From NCBI GenBank assembly GCA_964559835.1, contig CAZLJE010000012.1:1-64000 (forward strand): DNA of 64,000 nt, in the 5' to 3' direction. This document shows, one piece after another, positions 52,907 to 60,443 of the stretch. The stretch is from DAISJI01 sp964559835 (GTDB taxonomy: Bacteria; Acidobacteriota; Terriglobia; Terriglobales; Acidobacteriaceae). The position numbers and the translations under genes are program-made. The notes below the pieces were generated by a model. That model did no database searches. It was not told the DNA's origin and saw only the letters and a program-made list of their open reading frames with translations. Each line of letters begins with the position of its first letter. The stretch's first letter is position 1.

Positions 52907-53503
52907 CTAGCTTCTGGTCTTCATCGCCGACGCGAGGCCGCCGACCAGAACGCCGAAGCCGATGACGGACAGCAACGGCAGCGAACCGCTTGCCGGTGGC
53001 AACGGCTGCGGAGCGGGTTGCTGAATGCGAATGTCGGTCGCGGGATCCAGCCGCAACGCGGCGGCAATCGCCTGCGGTCCAGTCCGGTGCGTCGTCTGCT
53101 TCAAAATGTTGAATTGAACGGCTGCCTGCGCACCCGGGATCGGCGTGCCGTTGGCGTCGACTGCCTGGACAGTCACTGTATGCGGGCCGGGAGTAAGGCC
53201 GGTGAAGGCGTATTCGGTCGCGGTGGTGGTCACGGGATCCTGATCATCGAGGCGTACCTGGAAGTTCGGGTCCCCGGCGGAGGTGGCACCCGGATTGGCG
53301 AGCGCGTACTTCACTGTCACGGCGGTCTGACGCAGTTTCTCCCCAGGAGCTGGTTTCAAGATGCTCAGCGCGGCCTGCACGGGAGCGGCCGGCGCGGTTG
53401 CGTTTGCGCCGGGAGCGGCGCCGTTGTCCTGCGAAGGAACGGTCTGCGCTCCGGCGGTTAGCGCCATCACAGCCAGAATGACGACGATATGAAACGATTT
53501 CAC
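52907..53503 (-). CDS. Secreted protein with C-terminal sorting signal; probable sortase substrate
   Basis: A 198-residue protein. From the GTG at 53503 it has a signal peptide (MKSFHIVVILAVMALTAGAQ), an Ala/Pro-rich linker and an immunoglobulin-like domain (ILKPAPGEKLRQTAVTVKYAL through GPHTVTVQAVDANG). The C-terminus is LPPASGSLPLL, then a hydrophobic helix (SVIGFGVLVGGLASAM) and a short basic end (KTRS). That layout matches the tripartite sorting signals LPXT(A/G)-helix-basic, with LPPAS as a degenerate motif. It is in an operon with the sortase. The longer ORF to 53638 would bury the signal peptide. Confidence 0.8.
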   Translation of the reverse strand: MKSFHIVVILAVMALTAGAQTVPSQDNGAAPGANATAPAAPVQAALSILKPAPGEKLRQTAVTVKYALANPGATSAGDPNFQVRLDDQDPVTTTATEYAFTGLTPGPHTVTVQAVDANGTPIPGAQAAVQFNILKQTTHRTGPQAIAAALRLDPATDIRIQQPAPQPLPPASGSLPLLSVIGFGVLVGGLASAMKTRS

Positions 53504-53855
53504 CTTGTCCCCCCAACACCCCTGATCGGGCAGCCCTGGTATTTCCATGCTTACATTCAGCCCAGGACTACACAAATTCGTACTTGCTCTTCCCGCCCTT
53601 ACCGGCACCGGAAGCGACAGCCGAGGGCGGCAAGCCACTCTGCTCTCTGGTGTTACTCTGCCCGAACCCCGGACGGGTCCGGTGTATCCAGGGATGCCTT
53701 ACCTCAAGGAGAAGCAATTCACTGACCAGACTGCGCCTTTCGCGCAACTTTTGTGGCGTTTCGATGTTCGTAGATTCAGCAACTCGATTCATTGACACCG
53801 GTTGTTTACTGCACAACAATAATCGAGCGCTGCGTTCGCCAACATAAGGAGTCGT
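53504..53855. other. 350-bp divergent intergenic region
   Basis: No gene is seen. It contains the promoter candidate at 53792-53820 for the plus-strand gene. Overlapping antisense ORFs here lack family features. Confidence 0.55.
53792..53820 (+). promoter_or_regulatory. sigma70 promoter candidate
   Basis: TTGACA (53792-53797), a 17-nt spacer and AACAAT (53815-53820), about 35 bases before the ATG at 53856. Confidence 0.55.
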
Positions 53856-54707
53856 ATGTCCGACGAGATCCAAGGCCACAGTGTGGAAGTGGCCGAACCC
53901 CAAAGTCACCTGCTGCGTTACGTATTGCTCGGCGTGGCCATGCTGTATGTGATCGTGTCGCTGTATTTCCTCGTCGATATGAATGGCCGCATCGGCAAGC
54001 TGGAGGACACGCAGAAAGCCGCCGCCCAGGATGCGTCCATGTTGATGAAGAAGTTGGGCATGACGGAGGCCAACCTGAAGGAGGCTGAAGCGTCGCAGCA
54101 ACAGCTCGCCAGCAAGCTCGGTTCGACACAGAAGGAAGTCGTGGCGCGCACGGCGCAGCTTTCCAAAGCGCAGAAGGAAGCCGAACAGCGGTTGTCGGAA
54201 GAGACCAAGCAGCAGGTGGGCGCCGTCAGCGGCGAAGTGGCCGGCGTGAAGACGGAGCTCGGCGGCGCGAAAACCGACATTGCCTCGACCAAGACCGACC
54301 TTGAGGCCACCAAGGCGAAGCTGGAAAAGACGATCGGCGACCTGGGCGTGCAGAGCGGGCTCATCGCGCATAGTCGGGACGACATCGAGTACCTGAAACA
54401 CCGCGGCGACCGCAACATCTACGAATTCGCGCTGGACAAGGGCGGAAAGCCGAAGCCGGTCGGGACGATCAGCCTGCAGCTCAAGAAAGTAGACGCGAAG
54501 AAAGCCAAGTACACGTTGAACGTGCTGTCGGACGACCGCACCATCGAGAAAAAGGACCGCACGCTGTTCGAGCCGCTCCAGTTCTATAGCGGGCGCGACA
54601 AGATGCTGTATGAAGTCGTGGTGCTGACCGCGGAGAACAAGAAGATCACCGGTTACCTGAGCACGCCGAAGAACGCGCCGGCGCCGGGATTGAACGCGGC
54701 GCAGTAA
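53856..54707 (+). CDS. Membrane-anchored coiled-coil protein, unknown
   Basis: A 283-residue protein. One membrane helix (LLRYVLLGVAMLYVIVSLYFLV) is followed by a long coiled coil rich in K, E, A and T (residues ~45-165, with repeated TELGGAKTDIASTKTDLEATKAKL-like periodicity) and a C-terminal beta-rich domain (YEFALDKGG, TISLQLKKVD, KYTLNVLSDDRTIEKKDRT). I do not recognise the family. The layout suggests a periplasm-facing structural protein. It is monocistronic, with its own promoter at 53792. Confidence 0.78.
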   Translation: MSDEIQGHSVEVAEPQSHLLRYVLLGVAMLYVIVSLYFLVDMNGRIGKLEDTQKAAAQDASMLMKKLGMTEANLKEAEASQQQLASKLGSTQKEVVARTAQLSKAQKEAEQRLSEETKQQVGAVSGEVAGVKTELGGAKTDIASTKTDLEATKAKLEKTIGDLGVQSGLIAHSRDDIEYLKHRGDRNIYEFALDKGGKPKPVGTISLQLKKVDAKKAKYTLNVLSDDRTIEKKDRTLFEPLQFYSGRDKMLYEVVVLTAENKKITGYLSTPKNAPAPGLNAAQ

Positions 54708-54708
54708 C

Positions 54709-54736
54709 GGCGTAGGGCTCAGGGCGTAGGGCGTAG
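54709..54736. repeat. Heptad array (GGCGTAG)
   Basis: Units GGCGTAG, GGCTCAG, GGCGTAG, GGCGTAG starting two bases after the TAA of the coiled-coil gene. Confidence 0.88.
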
Positions 54737-54784
54737 GGAAAGCAGATTCCTCGCTTCGCTCGGAATGACAAATATTACAAATTG

Positions 54785-54816
54785 AAGCTCGGCTGAATCG
54801 GCCGGGCTTTTCTTTT
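54785..54816 (+). terminator. Rho-independent terminator
   Basis: AAGCTCGG (54785-54792) pairs with CCGGGCTT (54802-54809) with one G-U pair, followed by TTTTCTTTT. It ends the coiled-coil gene transcript. Confidence 0.65.
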
Positions 54817-54874
54817 GCTCTCCGCGAAATGTCGTGTCGCGTATACACTTTGGCGAAATCCAGGAGAGATGACC

Positions 54875-55396
54875 ATGTATCCAGGCGGATGGGTCCTGCT
54901 GACCATCGTGGTGCGCACGGCGACGATCTACCTGCTCGTTCTGGTGGGCGTTCGGCTGAGCGGGAAGAGGGAAGTCGGGCAAATGACGCCTTTCGACCTC
55001 ACGCTTCTGCTCTTGCTGAGCAACTCGGTGCAGAATGCGATGACCGGTCCGGACAACACGCTCGCCGGCGGCGCAGTGGCGGCGGGCACGCTGTTGGTGC
55101 TGAACTTCGTCGTTGCGGAGTACAGCGGGATCAACCGGCGTTTCCGCAAGTTCATCCAGGGTTCTCCCAGCTTACTCGTGCATAACGGCAAAGTGGTGAT
55201 GGACCACATGGCGCGCGAACACGTCACCATGGACGAACTGGACCGCGCGCTCCGGGAACATGGGGTGGGGTGCATTGCCGACGTCGCACTGGGCGTGCTG
55301 GAAGTCGATGGCTCGATCAGTATCCTGAAGTATGACGATGTGCCGCACGGGACGCACACGCACAAGCGGATGAAGTTTCTGCAAAGACACCAGTAA
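54875..55396 (+). CDS. DUF421 (YetF-like) membrane protein
   Basis: A 173-residue protein with about three N-terminal membrane helices (WVLLTIVVRTATIYLLVLVGVRL and LTLLLLLSNSVQNAM among them), the family motif GKREVGQMTPFDL and a soluble C-terminal domain (SPSLLVHNGKVVMDHMAREH, VGVLEVDGSISILK-like). YetF-type proteins are implicated in spore or lipid-related functions in Bacillus, and no activity is established here. The second ATG (54875) lies 8 bases after AGGAG, against 2 for the first, so I use it. Confidence 0.88.
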   Translation: MYPGGWVLLTIVVRTATIYLLVLVGVRLSGKREVGQMTPFDLTLLLLLSNSVQNAMTGPDNTLAGGAVAAGTLLVLNFVVAEYSGINRRFRKFIQGSPSLLVHNGKVVMDHMAREHVTMDELDRALREHGVGCIADVALGVLEVDGSISILKYDDVPHGTHTHKRMKFLQRHQ

Positions 55397-55403
55397 AAGC
55401 CAG

Positions 55404-55453
55404 CCACGGATTCACACGGACGAACACGGATGGAGTGACCGGCGAGACGCCGG
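55404..55453. repeat. Decamer repeats and a GGCG-AGA-CGCC hairpin
   Basis: CCACGGATTC, ACACGGACGA, ACACGGATGG (55404-55433) followed by CCGGCG-AGA-CGCCGG (55439-55453), between convergent genes. Confidence 0.75.
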
Positions 55454-55479
55454 TGCTACGAATCCTTGAAATCCGTCGC

Positions 55480-56115
55480 TCACTTTTTCAGCACAATCGG
55501 CAAGCCGTCGTAGGGTTCGACCGTCACGTTCAGCGATTTGCGGCTATCGAAGACGTCTTTCGGGACGGGAAAGCTGACGATCACGGTGCCGATGCCATTG
55601 GCGCCGGGCGCAATGCGTGCGTCCTGCATGAGCGGCGTCTTCGCGTTCTGCTTCAGGTCGGGAAAAGCCTGGTAATAACGCGCGTAGTCCGAAGCATTAG
55701 CCGCCTCGTCGCTGAAATCGCCCTTGGAGGTCTGCACGGTCGCCTTGATCGAGTGCACCTTGATCAGGTATTGGCTGGAATTGCCGAAGTGCACGTTGAT
55801 GGCGGCCATAACGCTGTCGCCGGGCACGGAAACGGAAGTGACTTCGTCGATGCCGCCGGACGCTGGAGGCTTGGCCTTGTTGAAATATGCGATCACGCCC
55901 ACGATGATGCCGATCACGACCAGAGCTATGACCACGGGCTGCCACGGCGGCATCGTCCACTTTGCCTTGTCAAACTCCTCGCCCATGGGAACATGAGCGC
56001 GGTCGTAATTGTTCGTGTCTTTCTTCGCGCCGGCAGGCGGCTTGAGGTTGACGCCGGGCACAACGCCGGACTCGGGCCTGGGCGGTGGAGGGGTGGGAGT
56101 TTTGTTGTCGGGCAT
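55480..56115 (-). CDS. Membrane-anchored protein, DUF2393-like
   Basis: A 211-residue protein. A Pro-rich cytoplasmic N-terminus (TPTPPPPRPESG) is followed by one membrane helix (PWQPVVIALVVIGIIVGVIAYF) and an outer beta-rich domain of ~125 residues (INVHFGNSSQYLIKVHSIKATVQT, GTVIVSFPVPKDVFDSRKSLNVTVEPYDG). The domain resembles DUF2393-type single-pass proteins common in Acidobacteria. Function unknown. It is encoded just after polX in the same direction but separated from it by repeats. Confidence 0.7.
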   Translation of the reverse strand: MPDNKTPTPPPPRPESGVVPGVNLKPPAGAKKDTNNYDRAHVPMGEEFDKAKWTMPPWQPVVIALVVIGIIVGVIAYFNKAKPPASGGIDEVTSVSVPGDSVMAAINVHFGNSSQYLIKVHSIKATVQTSKGDFSDEAANASDYARYYQAFPDLKQNAKTPLMQDARIAPGANGIGTVIVSFPVPKDVFDSRKSLNVTVEPYDGLPIVLKK

Positions 56116-56147
56116 GACGTTCCTCGATATCTGAGATGCTGAGAACC

Positions 56148-56283
56148 AGGTGTCAGGCTTCAGGTGTCAGGTGTCAGGAAAACCGGGGCCTCAGCGGCTA
56201 AAGCCGCATGAATCGGCGGCCGCAGCGACACGGCTAAAGCCGTGTCCTTCCGAAAGCCGTGGCACCTGAAACCTGAAGCCTAC
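56148..56283. repeat. Inverted heptad arrays (AGGTGTC / CACCTGA) enclosing two TAAA hairpins
   Basis: The left arm, 56148-56175, has units AGGTGTC, AGGCTTC, AGGTGTC, AGGTGTC. The right arm, 56263-56283, has units CACCTGA, AACCTGA, AGCCTAC. Between them lie GCGGC-TAAA-GCCGC (56194-56207) and GACACGGC-TAAA-GCCGTGTC (56227-56246). The polX TAG (minus strand, 56280-56282) is in the last unit. Confidence 0.9.
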
Positions 56284-58040
56284 CAGTTCTTTTTAATTGC
56301 CGTCGCGAACTCCTCCGGCGGCAGACAATTCAATACATCATCCTTCGTGAGCCACGCACGGCGCGCCTGCAAAACGCCGTACTTGATCTTCTCCATATGC
56401 GAAGTGTGATGTGCGTCGGTGTTGATGACGATTTTTACACCACGCTCCTTCGCCATGCGCAGGTGGCGGTCGCACAAGTCCAGACGGTCAGGATAGGCGT
56501 TCAACTCCATGGCGACTTTGTTTTTCGCGGCTGCGTCCAGGACCTTCTCCATGTCAAACGGGTAAGCGTCGCGGCGAAGCAGGATGCGCCCGGTGGGATG
56601 GCCGATGGCGGCGAGGTGCGGATTGGAGATCGCCTTCAGCAGGCGGTCGGTCATCTGCTGCGCGTCCTGGTTGAACGCCGAGTGCACGCTCCCGATGACG
56701 ACGTCGAGTTGCGCGAGCACGTCGTCGGAAAGATCGAGAGAGCCGTCGGCGAGGATATCGACCTCGATCCCGGCGAAGACGCGGATACCCTCGAACTTCT
56801 CGGCCGCGGTGCGGATCTTCTTCATGTGCGCGAGGGCGCGCTGATCATCGAGGCCATTGGCGAACGCGAGGTTCTTCGAGTGCTCGGTGATCGCCATGTA
56901 CTTGTAGCCCCGAGCGCGCGCGGCGTCGATCATTTCTTCAATGGTGCATTTGCCGTCGGTCTCGACGGTGTGCATGTGGACGTCACCCTGGATGTCCGCT
57001 TGCTCCAAGATGCGCGGGAGCTTGTGTTCGGCGGCGGCCTCGATCTCGCCGCAGTTCTCGCGCATTTCCGGCGGGATCCAATCCATGCCGAGCTTCTTAT
57101 AGATGTCCTCTTCCGTCTTGCCGGCGACGCGCTTGCCGCCTTCGACCTTCGCCAGGCCATACTCGTTCAACGTGTAGCCCATCTTCAGGGCGCGCTGGCG
57201 AAGCGAGACGTTGTGCGACTTGGAGCCGGTGAAGTACTGCATGGCCGCGCCGAAGGAGTCGGGCGGCAGGAGCCGGACGTCGACCTGCATACCGCTGCGC
57301 AGCTTGAAGCTGACCTTGTTTTCTCCCTTGGCGAGGACGTCCAGGATGCCGGGGAATTTGACGATCATGTCGAGCACGGCATCGCGGTGCTCGGGCGTGT
57401 TGCAGCACTCGCCGGTGACAAGGACGTCGAGATCGCCGACGGTTTCGCGGCCGCGGCGGAGCGAACCAGCGGGAGTGATCTTCTCCACGCCGGGTAGCCC
57501 GGCAAGGTGCCTGGAGAGCTTCGCGGCGATCTCGTCGGCTTCGTCGAGGTGAAAGCGTCCGCTGATGCTCCGGTACGTCTCGATCCCCTTCAGGATCTTC
57601 TGCTCGGCTTTTTCACCCATGCGCGGCAGGGTGCGGATCTTTCCTTCGCGCGCGAGTTGCGCCACGCCGTCGACGTCTGCCACCTGGTAGGCGCTCCAGA
57701 TCAGCTGGATCGTCTTTGGGCCGAGACCGGAGATCTTGAGCAGCTCCAGCATCGACGGCCGGTACTTCTTCAGCATTTCTTCCCGGATTTCGATCGTGCC
57801 TTTCTCGCGGAGATCGCGCAGGTTGGCGGCCATGCCTTTGCCGATACCCGGAATCGCCAGAAGCTTCTTCGGTTCCGGGATGAGCTCCCAGACGGGAGAA
57901 GGGAACCCCTCGATGGCTTCCGCGGCATTGCGATAGGAGCGGATGCGGAAGGGGTCTCCGGCGTCGATCTCGAGGAGGTCGGCGGTCTCGTAGAGGATCG
58001 TGGCGATGGCTTTGTTGTCGAGGGCCTTGTCTGCAGGCAT
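56280..58040 (-). CDS. polX: DNA polymerase/3'-5' exonuclease PolX
   Basis: A 586-residue bacterial family X polymerase for base-excision and gap-filling repair. The N-terminal helix-hairpin-helix segments (LLAIPGIGKGMAANL, LKISGLGPKTIQLIW, LPRMGEKAEQKIL) precede the polymerase core GSLRRGRETVGDLDVLVT with the catalytic Asp pair. The C-terminal PHP domain has the metal-site motifs HMHTVETDG, TEHSKN, AGIEVDI, GSVHSAF, GHPTGR and NTDAHH, so exonuclease activity is expected. Full length and intact. The start MPADKALDNKAIATIL is standard. It lies tail-first against the DUF2393-like gene. Confidence 0.93.
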   Translation of the reverse strand: MPADKALDNKAIATILYETADLLEIDAGDPFRIRSYRNAAEAIEGFPSPVWELIPEPKKLLAIPGIGKGMAANLRDLREKGTIEIREEMLKKYRPSMLELLKISGLGPKTIQLIWSAYQVADVDGVAQLAREGKIRTLPRMGEKAEQKILKGIETYRSISGRFHLDEADEIAAKLSRHLAGLPGVEKITPAGSLRRGRETVGDLDVLVTGECCNTPEHRDAVLDMIVKFPGILDVLAKGENKVSFKLRSGMQVDVRLLPPDSFGAAMQYFTGSKSHNVSLRQRALKMGYTLNEYGLAKVEGGKRVAGKTEEDIYKKLGMDWIPPEMRENCGEIEAAAEHKLPRILEQADIQGDVHMHTVETDGKCTIEEMIDAARARGYKYMAITEHSKNLAFANGLDDQRALAHMKKIRTAAEKFEGIRVFAGIEVDILADGSLDLSDDVLAQLDVVIGSVHSAFNQDAQQMTDRLLKAISNPHLAAIGHPTGRILLRRDAYPFDMEKVLDAAAKNKVAMELNAYPDRLDLCDRHLRMAKERGVKIVINTDAHHTSHMEKIKYGVLQARRAWLTKDDVLNCLPPEEFATAIKKNW

Positions 58041-58060
58041 GTCGAGAGGATTCTAAATGG

Positions 58061-58088
58061 TGATCAGTGATCAGTCGTCAGTGATCAG
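58061..58088. repeat. Heptad array (TGATCAG)
   Basis: Units TGATCAG, TGATCAG, TCGTCAG, TGATCAG in the short gap between polX and the small membrane gene; same word as at 5234 and in smc. Confidence 0.9.
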
Positions 58089-58119
58089 CATCTCTGACCT
58101 TAGGCGCTATCATCAGCCC

Positions 58120-58389
58120 GTGAAATCTCCGCGGAAAGCTGCCGTCGCTATCTTGGCCATAGTTGCCATCGCGGTATATGGCGGCGGCGAGCTGGCCCCC
58201 ATGACGTTCTTGCGGGCACGCGAGATCACCGAGTCAATCGGATGGATTTGTGTCTTAGGCAGACCAACTATTTTCTACGAGCTGTCCCGAGGTTTCGAAA
58301 CGGCAAGCCTTCTTGTGATTTTGGCAGCGCTACTCCTGGTTTTCGTTCCGAGGTCGGCAAAATCTTCGACCTTGCCTACTGAGCACTGA
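58120..58389 (+). CDS. Small two-helix membrane protein, unknown
   Basis: An 89-residue protein from a GTG start. Two hydrophobic helices (AAVAILAIVAIAVYGGGEL and ASLLVILAALLLVFVP) are joined by a polar loop (TFLRAREITESIGWICVLGRP). The ORF can be extended to an ATG at 58057, but those extra residues are translated heptad repeat, so I prefer the GTG. The last residues (LPTEH) and the stop are also encoded by a heptad array. No known family. Confidence 0.5.
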   Translation: MKSPRKAAVAILAIVAIAVYGGGELAPMTFLRAREITESIGWICVLGRPTIFYELSRGFETASLLVILAALLLVFVPRSAKSSTLPTEH

Positions 58390-58403
58390 GCACTCAGCAC
58401 TCA
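58376..58403. repeat. Heptad array (GCACTCA) over a stop codon
   Basis: Units CTACTGA, GCACTGA, GCACTCA, GCACTCA. The TGA of the small membrane gene (58387-58389) lies in the second unit. Confidence 0.85.
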
Positions 58404-58433
58404 AAAAAACAAAAACCCAGCCTCGTGGCTGGG
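58403..58433 (-). terminator. Terminator of the cold-shock gene
   Basis: On the minus strand CCCAGCC-ACGA-GGCTGGG is followed by TTTTTGTTTTTTT. It is a textbook intrinsic terminator. Confidence 0.9.
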
Positions 58434-58465
58434 TGGAAGATCTGCTCGACTTGCTTCAGGTCCGG

Positions 58466-58678
58466 TTAGGCGGAAAGTTTCACGACGTTACCGGCCTGCG
58501 GTCCCTTCTGACCCTGGACGATCTCGAATTCGACGTCATCGCCTTCCTGCAGGCTCTTGTAGCCCTCGGAAGTAATGGCGCTGTAGTGGACGAACACATC
58601 TGGTCCGTCGTCACGCCCGATGAAACCGAATCCCTTGGCATTATTGAACCACTTGACCTTGCCTTTGATGCGAGACAC
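58466..58678 (-). CDS. Cold-shock domain protein
   Basis: A 70-residue OB-fold RNA/DNA-binding protein of the CspA family. The two RNP motifs KGFGFI and VFVHYSAI, and KVKWFNNAKG at the start, are complete. It starts with GTG at 58678, with GGAGG eight bases upstream. The likely -35/-10 at 58848/58820 gives an untranslated leader of about 135 bases. Long leaders of this kind regulate cspA-type genes by mRNA structure in other bacteria. Confidence 0.95.
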   Translation of the reverse strand: MSRIKGKVKWFNNAKGFGFIGRDDGPDVFVHYSAITSEGYKSLQEGDDVEFEIVQGQKGPQAGNVVKLSA

Positions 58679-58992
58679 TTGCTCTTCCTCCGTGCTTGAA
58701 CCGTTACTGCGCCCCACGCGCGTCTCGGTGCTTAACGCCCATTGGGTCTGGCCAAACACGACGGAAGCTCGACGAACTGGCACCACGCCTGGAAGGGGAC
58801 CTTGAGAATGGGTGACGCTATTCTCCGCTCGTGCGGAAGTATTGTCAACCTAGTAAACACTCAAAAAGCACCTAAAACCGCGCCTTTTTGGCGTTTTGGA
58901 GAGTAGCGCGGAAGAACGGTGGTGACAAGTCACTGATTAGTAATGAGAAAAAACTTGCCGCTCGAACTACCTCGTGCGACGAGGTACTTGCT
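58679..58992. other. 314-bp region: cold-shock leader and promoter
   Basis: It holds the csp leader (58679 to about 58813) and promoter. From 58850 to 58992 nothing further is recognised. Confidence 0.55.
58820..58848 (-). promoter_or_regulatory. Promoter of the cold-shock gene
   Basis: On the minus strand TTGACA (58848-58843), a 17-nt spacer and GAGAAT (58825-58820). Confidence 0.6.
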
Positions 58993-59550
58993 TCAGCGCA
59001 AACGCCGTGTACATCCCAGCCAGAGCACGGAGGCGATGGTCTTGGCGTCACGAAAGCCGCCGCCCATCGCCATCTTTACCGCTTGCGAAAGGGGAAAGAA
59101 CCGGATGGTGATGTTCTCGTCTTCCTCCGGTTGCGCCTGGCCCGGTTTCAGGCCGGTCGCGAGGTAGACCGCCATCGTCTCATCGAGGAAACCGGGGCTG
59201 ACCCAGAAGAAGAGGGCGCGTTTCCAGTGGCGGGCGGCATAGCCGGTCTCTTCGAGCAATTCGCGTTTGCCGGCGGCGAGTGCGGTCTCCCCTTCGTCGA
59301 TGCGGCCGGCGGGAAGCTCCCAAAGGTAATCGCCGGCGGCATGGCGGTACTGTCGTGCTAAGAGAACGCGGGGCTCCTTAGGGGTGTCATCGACGGCCAT
59401 GATGACGACCGAGCCCTGGTGGCGGACGACGTCGCGGCGCGAAGCGATGCCGCCCGGCTCCTGCACGTAATCGGTGGTGACGTAGAACACCGGTCCGCGA
59501 TATGAGACCTTGCTGGAGACGACCTTCGCCTTCGCTTTCTTTTTCGCCAT
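58993..59550 (-). CDS. Nudix hydrolase (ADP-ribose pyrophosphatase-like)
   Basis: A 185-residue protein with the complete Nudix box: GRIDEGETALAAGKRELLEE followed by TGY, giving GX5EX7REUXEEXGU. Preceding VLLARQYRHAAGDYLWELPAG and following SPGFLDETMAVYLA resemble ADP-ribose pyrophosphatases (NudF type) that hydrolyse ADP-sugars. A Lys-rich N-terminus precedes the domain. It is divergent from the DUF2520 gene, with about 50 bases between the starts. Confidence 0.9.
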   Translation of the reverse strand: MAKKKAKAKVVSSKVSYRGPVFYVTTDYVQEPGGIASRRDVVRHQGSVVIMAVDDTPKEPRVLLARQYRHAAGDYLWELPAGRIDEGETALAAGKRELLEETGYAARHWKRALFFWVSPGFLDETMAVYLATGLKPGQAQPEEDENITIRFFPLSQAVKMAMGGGFRDAKTIASVLWLGCTRRLR

Positions 59551-59600
59551 GCCGCCAATATAGCAAGCCGCTCTGATCGATTTGCTATTCTGCTGCCCTC

Positions 59601-60443
59601 ATGGCCAAGCCAAGCATCTCGATCGTGGGCCCGGGACGTCTCGGGACATCGCTCGCGCGCGCCCTGCACGCGGCGAAGTACAAGGTCGCGGAGATCGTGT
59701 ACCGGCCGGGGCCGTCGGCGTCGGCGGCCAAGGAGTTGGCGAAGGAACTTCGGGCGGAGCTGCTTTTCTATCCTGAGCAATACGCGCCGATCGTGTTTCT
59801 GTGCGTAGGAGACTCGCAACTTGGCGCGGTTTCGCAGGAGCTTGCGAACTGGCCGTGGAAGGGACGGGTGGCGCTGCACACCTCCGGGGCGATGACGAGC
59901 GACGTACTGGCCCTTCTGCGGGACAAGGGCGGAGCGGTGGGCAGCGTTCATCCAATGATGTCATTCGTGCGCGGCGTTGTGACGCCGTTGAAGGGCGTGT
60001 CGTTCGCGCTCGAGGGGGACGCCAAAGCAGTGCGCGTCGCTCGCGGGATTGTGCGTGACCTGGGCGGAAAGTCATTTGTCCTCAAGAAATCGGCCAAACC
60101 GCTCTATCACGCGTTCGGCGCCTTCGCGTCGCCGCTCCTGGTCGCGACCCTGGCGGCAGGAGAGCGACTCGGGCGCAAAGCAGGGTTGACCGACGCGCAA
60201 GCGCGTGCAGCCATGCGGCCGATCGTCGAGCAGACGCTCAAGAACTACCTGGAGAAGGGAAGCGCAGGGGCATTCAGCGGGCCGATGATCCGCGGGGACG
60301 TGGAGACGATCCGCAAACACCTTGAAGCGCTGCGGGCGACACCGGAGATGCGCGAGGCTTATATCGCGCTGGTGCGGTGCGCGCTCGGGACGTTGCCGGT
60401 CAAGAGCGCGGGCGCGATCGCGGCGCTGCTGTCCGGCCAGTAA
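59601..60443 (+). CDS. Rossmann-like/DUF2520 domain protein
   Basis: A 280-residue NADP-binding protein of the DUF2520 family. The N-terminal Rossmann loop is ISIVGPGRLGTSLARAL, followed by VFLCVGDSQLGAV, LHTSGAMTSDVL and GSVHPMMSFV. The C-terminal helical domain has KPLYHAFGAFASPLLVATLAAGERL. The arrangement resembles ketopantoate- or pyrroline-5-carboxylate-reductase-like dehydrogenases, but the substrate is unknown; panB/panC often neighbour it in other genomes and are not seen here. The last 85 bases overlap the convergent HEAT/PilZ gene. Confidence 0.88.
   Translation: MAKPSISIVGPGRLGTSLARALHAAKYKVAEIVYRPGPSASAAKELAKELRAELLFYPEQYAPIVFLCVGDSQLGAVSQELANWPWKGRVALHTSGAMTSDVLALLRDKGGAVGSVHPMMSFVRGVVTPLKGVSFALEGDAKAVRVARGIVRDLGGKSFVLKKSAKPLYHAFGAFASPLLVATLAAGERLGRKAGLTDAQARAAMRPIVEQTLKNYLEKGSAGAFSGPMIRGDVETIRKHLEALRATPEMREAYIALVRCALGTLPVKSAGAIAALLSGQ

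Noticed and set aside
53568..54848. Long minus-strand ORF (426 codons) opposite the coiled-coil gene
   Set aside because: Its composition follows the complementary strand of a real coiled-coil gene with promoter, start and terminator. It has no domain motif, and its ends run into repeats and intergenic DNA.
58057..58119. ATG at 58057 as the start of the small membrane protein
   Set aside because: The extra 21 residues are a translation of the TGATCAG heptad array and precede a better-fitting GTG at 58120.
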